Positions 52,173 to 59,820 of a DNA stretch of 64,000 nucleotides are shown one piece after another. Both the position numbers and the translations under genes were made by a program. Where the stretch lies: positions 1-64,000 of the forward strand of contig CAZBGI010000004.1 of assembly GCA_964491395.1 (NCBI GenBank), read 5' to 3'. The DNA is from SKVR01 sp964491395. GTDB taxonomy: Bacteria > Bacteroidota > Bacteroidia > Bacteroidales > UBA7960. Each line of letters starts with the position of its first letter. Position 1 is the stretch's first letter. The notes below the pieces were generated by a model, which was not told the origin of the DNA, searched no databases, and saw only the letters and a program-made list of their open reading frames with translations.

Positions 52173-53600
52173 TTAGAAATATAGATCCCTTTTCCCTGCT
52201 TTAACCAGCGATACTTTTTCTTTTAGATCATTTACATTTTGATGTTTCGACAATTCTTCAATTTTTTCATCAATGAGCTTATATCCTTTCTCTTTGGTAT
52301 CGGCAGGTGCATAATCTTCCAGGTACTCTGCCATGGTAAGCAATGCGTTGGGAGAGCAGAACCTTTTAATAAAACCCGGCACGGAAAACTCCATGAAATG
52401 TTCTCCCGTACGTCCCAACCTGTAACAGGCCGTGCAGAAAGATGGAATATATCCTGTTCTAATAAGCTCATCCATAATTTCATTCAAGGAACGGTTGTCA
52501 TTGATTTGAAATTGTTCCATCGATAAATCCTGGGACTCCTTTTTTTCTTTGGAGTATCCTCCCAGTTCCAGGTTGGTACCTCCATCAATCTGGGAAACCC
52601 CGAATCGCAACACCTGGTCACGGATGTGCCTGGGCTCGCGGGCAGTAAGAATCATTCCTGTGTAAGGGACTGCCAGACGAAGAATGGATACCAGCCTGAC
52701 AAATTCTTCATCCGTTACCAAATGGTCTTTGTCAATATTTAAAGAAAGTGCATTCTGTATCCTTGGAAAACTAATGGTATGCGGACCAACATTGTAAACG
52801 GCTTCGAAGTGGTTTACATGTCTTACAAGACTCAATACCTCGAAGCGCCAGTCGTAGAGACCGAACAGAGCACCAATCCCAACATCATCAATACCAGCTT
52901 CCTGTGCACGGTCTAATGAGGTGAGTCTCCAATCGTAATTACGCTTCATTCCTCCCAGGTGCACTTTGGCATAGGTAGGCTGGTGGTATGTTTCCTGAAA
53001 AATCTGGAAAGTTCCAATACCGGCATCTTTAATGGTACGAAAACCGGGGATATCGAAAGGTGCAGCATTGATGTTTACGCGCCTGATTTCGCCGTTGTTA
53101 TGCTTTACATTATAAACAATATCAACAGTATCGGCAATAAATTCAGCAGAATACTTAGGGTGTTCTCCATAAACCAGGATCAATCTTTTGTGCCCCTGAT
53201 CTATAAGCGCTGTGGTTTCTTCAATGAGCTGCTCTCTGTTGAGGGTAATGCGTTTCATGTCTTTGTTTTCTGTTCTGAAACCGCAATACTGACAATTGTT
53301 TGTACACAAATCGCCTACATACAAAGGAGCAAACAGTACAATTCTCTCACCATAAACCTTTTCCTTGAGCGTTCGGGCACCTTCTTTGATCTCTTCAATA
53401 AGTTCAGCATCAGTAGCATTGAGCAAAACGGCTGTTTCCTGGAGCGATAACCTCTTTTTATTCAGTGCCAGGTCAATTACTTCACGAACCCTTTTTTTAT
53501 CCGAAGGTGTATTGTTAATAAAACTCCATATTTCATCGGGATCAATGAATGGCTTCATTCGTTCATCCTTAATACTGTATTTTTCAGGGTAGTATATCAT
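52173..53600 (-). CDS. hydG: [FeFe]-hydrogenase H-cluster maturase HydG (radical SAM)
   Basis: Start chosen at ATG 53600 (MIYYPEKYSIKDERMKPFID), giving 475 residues as in the family; an 18-residue extension upstream is unlikely. HydG cleaves tyrosine to p-cresol and makes the CO and CN ligands (Fe(CO)2CN synthon) of the H-cluster. Radical SAM cluster motif C99-x3-C103-x2-C106 (CTNNCQYCGFR) and the C-terminal auxiliary cluster motif CTACYRLGRTGEHF. hydE and hydF are not in the window and must be elsewhere. Confidence 0.95.
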   Translation of the reverse strand: MIYYPEKYSIKDERMKPFIDPDEIWSFINNTPSDKKRVREVIDLALNKKRLSLQETAVLLNATDAELIEEIKEGARTLKEKVYGERIVLFAPLYVGDLCTNNCQYCGFRTENKDMKRITLNREQLIEETTALIDQGHKRLILVYGEHPKYSAEFIADTVDIVYNVKHNNGEIRRVNINAAPFDIPGFRTIKDAGIGTFQIFQETYHQPTYAKVHLGGMKRNYDWRLTSLDRAQEAGIDDVGIGALFGLYDWRFEVLSLVRHVNHFEAVYNVGPHTISFPRIQNALSLNIDKDHLVTDEEFVRLVSILRLAVPYTGMILTAREPRHIRDQVLRFGVSQIDGGTNLELGGYSKEKKESQDLSMEQFQINDNRSLNEIMDELIRTGYIPSFCTACYRLGRTGEHFMEFSVPGFIKRFCSPNALLTMAEYLEDYAPADTKEKGYKLIDEKIEELSKHQNVNDLKEKVSLVKAGKRDLYF

Positions 53601-53731
53601 AAATTGCTTATTTCGGTAATTATGGTACAAAAATACGGAAATTTTGCGCAGCAACTAACTGCAAGCGATAATTTGCAGAAAAATTATTGAATACTTCAGG
53701 GATATTGTACCTGAAAAAAAGAAAATAAAAA

Positions 53732-54523
53732 TCAGGAAGTAATCTCAACATTCAACCCATCGTAGGCCAGGAAAATGTTGTCTGGAAGGTCTTTTTGAAT
53801 CCTGGCATGTAAACCGATAAAATGGCTGAGGTGCGTTATATAAGCTTTTGCCGGGTTGATTTCCTGAATGATGCCAATGGCTTCTTCAAGCGAAAAATGG
53901 CTGATATGTTTGGATTTTCGTAGTGCATTGATGACAAGAATCTCAGAACCTTTCAGTTTTTCCTTTTCTTCTTCAGAAATATAATTCGCATCGGTAATGT
54001 AGGAAAAGGCCCCTATGCGAAAACCAAATACCCTGAGCTTATGATGCAATACTTCGATAGGCAGAAATTCGACATTCTCAACCAGAAATTTATTGTTATC
54101 AATGATGTGGAAATCGAGTTGCGGGGCGCCAAAAAAGCGCTTTTCCGTAAAAATATAGGGGAATTCGCGTTTGATGGATGAAACCACTTCTTCACTGGCA
54201 AAAACATTGACGGTTTTGTTGAGGACATAATTGAAGGCCCTTACATCGTCCAGCCCGGCAATATGATCCCTGTGACCATGGGTAAAAATGATGGCTGAAA
54301 TATCATCAACTTTCTCCCTGATCATCTGATAACGAAAATCGGGCCCACAATCGATGACAAAGTTATGACCATTTATCTGAAGCATAACAGAGGTTCGCAG
54401 TCGCCTGTCGCGCGAGTCAGTACTACTGCATACCTCGCAATCGCAGGCTACTACAGGCACTCCCGTGGAGGTTCCGGTACCGAGGAATACAACTCTTAGA
54501 TGGTCTTCAGCCTTGCTGCTCAT
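53732..54523 (-). CDS. MBL-fold metallohydrolase (PhnP-like)
   Basis: A 263-residue beta-lactamase-fold hydrolase. Metal motif FTHGHRDHIAGLDD (H-x-H-x-D-H), later ligands in ITDANYI and THLSHFIG. The N-terminal FLGTGTSTGVPVVACDCEVCSS with its Cys cluster is characteristic of the PhnP branch (cyclic phosphodiesterase-like). The role here is unknown; it lies 13 bp downstream of ribF and so is probably co-transcribed with it. Confidence 0.88.
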   Translation of the reverse strand: MSSKAEDHLRVVFLGTGTSTGVPVVACDCEVCSSTDSRDRRLRTSVMLQINGHNFVIDCGPDFRYQMIREKVDDISAIIFTHGHRDHIAGLDDVRAFNYVLNKTVNVFASEEVVSSIKREFPYIFTEKRFFGAPQLDFHIIDNNKFLVENVEFLPIEVLHHKLRVFGFRIGAFSYITDANYISEEEKEKLKGSEILVINALRKSKHISHFSLEEAIGIIQEINPAKAYITHLSHFIGLHARIQKDLPDNIFLAYDGLNVEITS

Positions 54524-54536
54524 AAAGGGTTAAATA

Positions 54537-55454
54537 TTAGTACAGTAACTCATCTACATCTTCCAGCGCTTCTTCGATTTCAACATGGTCAATCATCCCA
54601 TCCATAAATATCTCCGAACCTTTGATTTTTTTATAGAAATATATTGTAGCTGTTTGGTCTGTAAGGTCTTTCTTATCATGCAATAAGATATTGTTAACCT
54701 TGCTTTTCCCCGCTTCTTCCGTGATAATGGTCATCGATTTGAGATTGTCGCCGTTAAGCCTGATACTGGTTGCATACACACCCGTGGGGGGGATAAGTTT
54801 CTCTTCCTCTTCAATCTCAACCGTGTAATAATTGCTTCCATCAATACCATAGAATTCAACGGACTTTTCCATTTTACCGATGATGATATATTGGTGATCA
54901 AGGTAAGCATTGGCCCTCATGATGTTTCCCTGTGTAAGTGCCATCCTGATTTTTGTTGAACTTACGGTTTCGTTTTCAATATCCTGAAGAGGAATGTCTT
55001 CCACTTTAAAATTGAGTTCATGACTTAGCCTGTCCAGGTAGGAAAAATCGCCTGAGCGGTTGTGTCCGAAATGATGGTTCTGTCCAACAATAATAATTTT
55101 CGCCTTGAGTTTTTCAATAAGTATGCTGGAAATAAAATCGTGTCCGGTAGTTTTTGAAAACTCAAGGGTAAATGGGATGATTACCAGGTTATGCAGCCCT
55201 GTTTTGGAAAGCAGTTCAATTTTTTCCTGTTGTGAATTGATCAACTTCAAATCTTTTTGATCCGGATATAATACCTTCCGCGGATGGGGATGAAACGTGA
55301 CCAGTGTTGACTCCCCTTCTATTTCTGCAGCAAGTTGTCTGAGCCTGTCGATAATAACCTTATGTCCCACATGCACACCATCGAAAGAACCGGTGGTAAC
55401 AACGGCGTTTTTTATTTTTCCTGATGCTTCCTCTGTGCTATTGAAAACTCTCAT
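54537..55454 (-). CDS. ribF: RibF-type FAD synthetase with degenerate riboflavin kinase part
   Basis: A 305-residue protein. The N-terminal FMN adenylyltransferase half is intact: GSFDGVHVGHK (22-32), FHPHPRKVL, IIVGQNHHFGHNRSGDF (121-137) and SSTKIRMAL. The C-terminal riboflavin kinase half is recognisable (GVYATSIRL at about 225-233) but I cannot find the PTAN motif that binds Mg-ATP, nor the normal following block. By eye it may only make FAD from FMN. It sits 13 bp upstream of the MBL gene and 40 bp from rex. Confidence 0.85.
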   Translation of the reverse strand: MRVFNSTEEASGKIKNAVVTTGSFDGVHVGHKVIIDRLRQLAAEIEGESTLVTFHPHPRKVLYPDQKDLKLINSQQEKIELLSKTGLHNLVIIPFTLEFSKTTGHDFISSILIEKLKAKIIIVGQNHHFGHNRSGDFSYLDRLSHELNFKVEDIPLQDIENETVSSTKIRMALTQGNIMRANAYLDHQYIIIGKMEKSVEFYGIDGSNYYTVEIEEEEKLIPPTGVYATSIRLNGDNLKSMTIITEEAGKSKVNNILLHDKKDLTDQTATIYFYKKIKGSEIFMDGMIDHVEIEEALEDVDELLY

Positions 55455-55494
55455 TCCTTGTGGTTTTTGTGTTCATACTTGCCCAATCTTTTTC

Positions 55495-56142
55495 TCATCT
55501 CTCCTCACTGTCTTGTTTGACAAAAAAGGCAAGTTTTTCCAGAGAAGTAATGATATCATATTCTTCCAGGTGAATATGTTCGGGTACGGTAAGAGGCACG
55601 GATGTATAATTCAGTAAACCTCTTATTCCTGCATTCATAAGTAACCTGGCTACTTCGTGAGTGCCTTCAGGAGCAACCGTAAGAATGGCAATCTGAATGT
55701 TCATTGCAGGGATTACCTCGTTAATTTTATTGATATGATGGCAGGGTACGCCGGCTATGATCCGATCAGTTTTCTGGGTATCGTTATCAAAGGCAGCTAT
55801 GATGGAGAGTCTTTCTCTTTTTCCGGAAAAATAGCTGGTAATTGCGCGTCCCAGGTTACCCATTCCAACGATAGCCACATTCTGAGGTTCCTTGCTATCA
55901 ATAATGCTGGCAATAAGAGCAACCAGATCTTTGATGATGTATCCCTTGCTTTGGCTGCCCGAATAGCCTATGAGCATAAGGTCTCTTCTTACCTGCACCG
56001 AGGTAAGATTCATCATTTTTGCCAGTTCGTGTGAGTAAATGTTGGTTTTGCCTTCATTGATACTGTTAAACAGTATTCTGCGATACTGGCTGAGTCTTTC
56101 GATGGTTTTACCGGGCAATTCCCGGACTTTTTTTGGATCCAT
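55495..56142 (-). CDS. rex: Redox-sensing transcriptional repressor Rex
   Basis: A 215-residue repressor that senses the NADH/NAD+ ratio. N-terminal winged helix (about 1-80, ERLSQYRRILFNSIN and TSVQVRRDLMLIGYSG), Rossmann domain with VAIVGMGNLGRAI (about 89-101), and a C-terminal dimer arm (HLEEYDIITSLEKL). NADH releases Rex from DNA. Placed between the sensor kinase genes and ribF in the hydrogenase region; it would be the natural link between NADH level and hydrogenase expression. No Rex operator was found in the window. Confidence 0.94.
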   Translation of the reverse strand: MDPKKVRELPGKTIERLSQYRRILFNSINEGKTNIYSHELAKMMNLTSVQVRRDLMLIGYSGSQSKGYIIKDLVALIASIIDSKEPQNVAIVGMGNLGRAITSYFSGKRERLSIIAAFDNDTQKTDRIIAGVPCHHINKINEVIPAMNIQIAILTVAPEGTHEVARLLMNAGIRGLLNYTSVPLTVPEHIHLEEYDIITSLEKLAFFVKQDSEER

Positions 56143-56180
56143 TAATTTGTATATAAGTATGAGAATTTTAGTTTGTTCAA

Positions 56181-57302
56181 TTAATTATCCGGAAACCGGA
56201 GCGTAAAAGTGCTTCCTTTACCGGGTTCACTGGAAACCTGAATGGTGGCATTGTACAAATCTGCAATTTTTTTCACAATTGACAAACCCAATCCTGTTCC
56301 ACTGATGTGTTTGGTTTCTTCACTTTTGATCCTTACAAAATCTTCAAAAAGTTTTTCTATATCCCTTTCTGCCATTCCTATCCCTGTATCAGTAACAGAA
56401 ATAATGGTATCATTTTTTTCTTTGCTGAGGTTTATGTCAATACGTCCTCCTTGTTTATTATATTTGACTGCATTAGAAAGCAAGTTATTAAAAACAATTT
56501 CCATCTCCTGCACATCTGCCTTAAAAGAAATTTTATCGTTGCAATTGAGGTGAATGTCAATATCTTTCTGGATGCAAATAGGCTGAACCAGGTCGATGCA
56601 ACGACCGGCAATCTCGCATAAATAAACCGGTTTGATATTCCTGGTTTTCTTGCCTGACTCAATCTTGGTAAAGTCCAGCAGGTCCAGGATGAGATTTCTC
56701 ATTTCCGTAATGCGGGTCAAGGACCTGTCAATCATTTCTTTATAGTTCTCAATCTGGTCGCCATTGCGCTTTTCCTGCATCAGTTTTAAATACCCCTCTA
56801 CAGCATTGATAGGTGATTTTAGCTCATGGGAAAGCACCGAAAGGAACTGGAAGCGAATTTGCTTTCCTTCTATCTGCATTTTTTGGGTCATGCGGCGCAG
56901 AAACAATTGCTTGGAAATGTTTTCCAGGCAATTGCGCAGTTCCTTGGGGGTAAAAGGCTTGGGTACAAAATCATAGGCACCGCTTTTGGTGGCTTTAACT
57001 GCCATGTCAAGCGATGCATAGGAAGTAATCATGACAACAATCACATCAATAGCTTGTTTGTTGATATATTCAAGTACCTCTATGCCCTGAATGCCGGGAA
57101 GCTTATTATCGAGCAAAACGATATCAAACATGTAGTTATCCAGCAATTCTATCGCCTCTTCTCCTGTTTCTGCTTCCAGCACTTCAAAGTCGAAATCTTC
57201 ATCCATGAAAGGATAACTTACTGAAAAACTTTCAAGAATCCTTTTGATACCGCTTCTTATTCCCGGCTCATCATCTACAACCAGCAGGTTCAGTTTTCCC
57301 AT
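56181..57302 (-). CDS. Receiver-histidine kinase hybrid
   Basis: A 373-residue cytoplasmic protein: receiver domain (about 4-125) with D10/D11, phospho-acceptor D65 (LLDNKLPG) and K115 (PKPF), then HisKA with H159 (VLSHELKSP) and HATPase domain (N, G1 and G2 boxes; ISVTDTGIGMAERD, SGTGLGLSI). It has no membrane span, so it must take its signal through the receiver. It is 3 bp from the receiver gene and forms one operon with it and the hydrogenase-kinase fusion. Likely a middle step in a phosphorelay. Confidence 0.9.
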   Translation of the reverse strand: MGKLNLLVVDDEPGIRSGIKRILESFSVSYPFMDEDFDFEVLEAETGEEAIELLDNYMFDIVLLDNKLPGIQGIEVLEYINKQAIDVIVVMITSYASLDMAVKATKSGAYDFVPKPFTPKELRNCLENISKQLFLRRMTQKMQIEGKQIRFQFLSVLSHELKSPINAVEGYLKLMQEKRNGDQIENYKEMIDRSLTRITEMRNLILDLLDFTKIESGKKTRNIKPVYLCEIAGRCIDLVQPICIQKDIDIHLNCNDKISFKADVQEMEIVFNNLLSNAVKYNKQGGRIDINLSKEKNDTIISVTDTGIGMAERDIEKLFEDFVRIKSEETKHISGTGLGLSIVKKIADLYNATIQVSSEPGKGSTFTLRFPDN

Positions 57303-57305
57303 TGC

Positions 57306-57704
57306 TTATATCTTCAGCAGTTTATTGATTTCTTTATGGAGCTGATCCATCCTGATCCCTTTATCCAGAAACAAATCTGCCTTAATCCATTGTTTGTTCT
57401 CCTCGGAGTCGACATCGAAGAGCATCCCGGTTTCGGCAGTTACTGCCGAGGCAATAATAATGGGTACATCGGGATACTTGTTTTTGATGATATGACACAA
57501 GGTAAACCCGGTATCCTGGTTTTCCATCATCAAATCCAGAATGGCCAAATCTGGTTTCAGCTTTTCTATAAAATCCTCAGCTTCTTTTTGAGTAGTTGCA
57601 GTGGCTACATCAAACCCCATGTCCTGCAGGGCAATGCTTAGCTGAAACAGGTAATCGGGGTCATCATCCACCAAAAGGATTTTCTTTTTCTCAATGTTTA
57701 GCAT
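57306..57704 (-). CDS. Stand-alone response regulator receiver
   Basis: A 132-residue single receiver domain with no output domain. D13-D15 in LVDDDPDY, phospho-acceptor D57 (LAILDLMM), T/S in ASAVTAE, K115 in LFLDKGIR. Such single receivers act as phosphotransfer intermediates or bind partners directly. It lies 45 bp downstream of the hydrogenase-kinase fusion and 3 bp upstream of the hybrid kinase. Confidence 0.9.
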   Translation of the reverse strand: MLNIEKKKILLVDDDPDYLFQLSIALQDMGFDVATATTQKEAEDFIEKLKPDLAILDLMMENQDTGFTLCHIIKNKYPDVPIIIASAVTAETGMLFDVDSEENKQWIKADLFLDKGIRMDQLHKEINKLLKI

Positions 57705-57749
57705 ACTCTTCTTTTTTATCGGTTGTGCAAAAAGCCGTTTAAAGTATTC

Positions 57750-59759
57750 TCAATTCTTTGGCAAAGTAACAAAAAAGCTGGTACCTGTGGGCCCTTTTTC
57801 AGGCTCATTATTTGAGTCTACTTTTATGTTTCCTTTGTGCATCTTAACGATACCGTAAATGATGGGTAAACCCAGTCCTGTTCCTTTGCCATCTTCTTTG
57901 GTTGTGAAAAAAGGTTCAAACATCCTCTCCATATTTTCAGCAGAAATGCCTGTACCTGTATCTTTTACAGTAAAAACAACATTGTTGGAATTTTGTGTAT
58001 CTTCTTCCACTCCAATACTGAGAGAACCACCATTGGGCATGGCATCTACAGCATTTTTTATCAGATTGGAAAACACCTGGACCATCTGATCATGATCGCA
58101 CGCCAAAGCTGTATCCTGGGTATTGATTTCAATCTTCAAATCAATTTCCGGGGGCATCACCAATGCTTTCATGCTGTTTTTTATCAGGCTCCTGATGCTG
58201 ACTTCTGCAATGTTGACTTTACTTTTGCGGGCAAAGTTAAGCAATCCTCCCACGATCTTTTTACACCGGTCGGCCTGATCGACAATCAGCTTAAGGTCCC
58301 TGTAATAGGGAGAATCCGGATCCACCTCATCCAGTAACAAGTGAGCGTACATGATAACCACACCCAGCGGATTGTTTACTTCATGGGCAATACCTGCAGC
58401 CAATTGTCCCATAGAAGCCAGTTTTTCGGATTGTTTCAAAGCTGCCTGGGTGGAGGCCAGTTTGGTATTGGAAACGTCAAGCTCTTTTATATATTCATGG
58501 AGCTTGTCAATGGTATAAGGAAGACACATTTCGGTTTCTGCAATACCTTTCAGGATGGCCACGGCATGCTCGTGACAAGTGTCATATCCGCAGGCAGTGC
58601 AATTGAGTTCGTCTTCCACACTATTGATGCCAAGCTTTTGTTTAACCTTTTGAATATCCTCCTGCGAAAACTCTGATATATATCTTTGATCATCAGCAAT
58701 ATAATACCTTGAAAGATCAAGTCGTGAATACTTCTCGATACTTTCTTTCCAGTTTTGATAGTCAAGCCTGTCAAACTGCCGCTTGGCAAAATTGCTGATG
58801 TTCTTTCTTTTGTAAAAAAACTGGTTGCGATTGCTCATGCCTGGTCCGTTGAGGCAGCCATTGCAGCAAAGCAGGTCGAAAAGCTTGGCTTCCAGGTATC
58901 CTTCTTCAAATTCCTTGAGTACTTCGGTGATATCTTGTCTGCCTTCTGCGACCACCACTTCCCCGCTGATAAAATCTTCTTCCAGGTCAACCGTCTGCAG
59001 CATACCACCACTTATGGGGAATACAGAACCCTTTCCGGCCAGTGGAGGATCAAATTCAGAGGGTTCAACCTGATTATAATCAAATTTCTTTTCATCAAAC
59101 ATTCTACGTAATTCAACAAAGGAAATTACCTCATTTACCAATCCTTTGAACTGTTTCAAATCCGCTTCCCCCTTTTTGGCGATGCATGGGCCAATGAACA
59201 CAATTTTAAGATCGTCCCCATGAATCTTCTTCAAAACTTTTGCCGTGGCAATCATAGGAGAAACAATAGGTGCCAGGGATTTTACCACCTGGGGGTGATG
59301 TTTTTCCACATAACTTACAATGGCAGGGCAACTGGTTGAGATGTAAGGTTGCTTTTGCTCTTTGTGCAACAATTTCTTATATTCATTGGCTACCAGTTCG
59401 GCACCAAAAGCTACTTCATTTACATAATCAAATCCCAGGTTGCGCATCATTCCTACAAATTTCTGATAATCGGGAATATCAATAAACTCAGCCGCTATAC
59501 TGGGAGCAATAATGGCAGCAACCTCATGCTGGCTTTGCATGAGTTTTTTCACCCTGTCAATGGCAAAAGAGAACATTTTCGCCTGTCTGCTACAAACTTT
59601 AACGCAGTTTCCACAAGCTATGCAGCGGTTCTCAATTATCTCGGCCTGACCGTTGACTATCCGGATTGCTTTGGCAGGACATTCTCGAACACAGGTATAG
59701 CAAACCTTACAACGATCTTTTACCGTGTAAACAAGCTTGTTTTTGGTGTGATTGTCCAT
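57750..59759 (-). CDS. [FeFe]-hydrogenase-like sensor fused to histidine kinase (HydS-type)
   Basis: A 669-residue soluble fusion. (1) Two [4Fe-4S] ferredoxin motifs (C17/20/23/27, C46/49/52/56). (2) An H-domain (about 78-345) with H-cluster ligands C144 (STSCPAI), C192 (GPCIAKKGE), and C298/C302 (CCNGC); K195 is kept, while the proton-relay position before C144 is Ser. (3) A further [4Fe-4S] domain with C387, C390, C395 and C412. (4) A coiled-coil linker (about 418-448), HisKA with H459 (GIAHEVNNP) and an HATPase domain (N566/N569, DTGTG, GKGTGLGLP). I see no PAS domain, unlike typical HydS sensors. It probably senses H2 or redox state and signals by phosphorylation. Directly downstream of hydA. 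Confidence 0.92.
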   Translation of the reverse strand: MDNHTKNKLVYTVKDRCKVCYTCVRECPAKAIRIVNGQAEIIENRCIACGNCVKVCSRQAKMFSFAIDRVKKLMQSQHEVAAIIAPSIAAEFIDIPDYQKFVGMMRNLGFDYVNEVAFGAELVANEYKKLLHKEQKQPYISTSCPAIVSYVEKHHPQVVKSLAPIVSPMIATAKVLKKIHGDDLKIVFIGPCIAKKGEADLKQFKGLVNEVISFVELRRMFDEKKFDYNQVEPSEFDPPLAGKGSVFPISGGMLQTVDLEEDFISGEVVVAEGRQDITEVLKEFEEGYLEAKLFDLLCCNGCLNGPGMSNRNQFFYKRKNISNFAKRQFDRLDYQNWKESIEKYSRLDLSRYYIADDQRYISEFSQEDIQKVKQKLGINSVEDELNCTACGYDTCHEHAVAILKGIAETEMCLPYTIDKLHEYIKELDVSNTKLASTQAALKQSEKLASMGQLAAGIAHEVNNPLGVVIMYAHLLLDEVDPDSPYYRDLKLIVDQADRCKKIVGGLLNFARKSKVNIAEVSIRSLIKNSMKALVMPPEIDLKIEINTQDTALACDHDQMVQVFSNLIKNAVDAMPNGGSLSIGVEEDTQNSNNVVFTVKDTGTGISAENMERMFEPFFTTKEDGKGTGLGLPIIYGIVKMHKGNIKVDSNNEPEKGPTGTSFFVTLPKN

Positions 59760-59820
59760 ATTCCGTAGAATTTATAAACGCCAGGTGTGTGAACCCCGGG
59801 CATGTTGCTTAACAGGAAAT

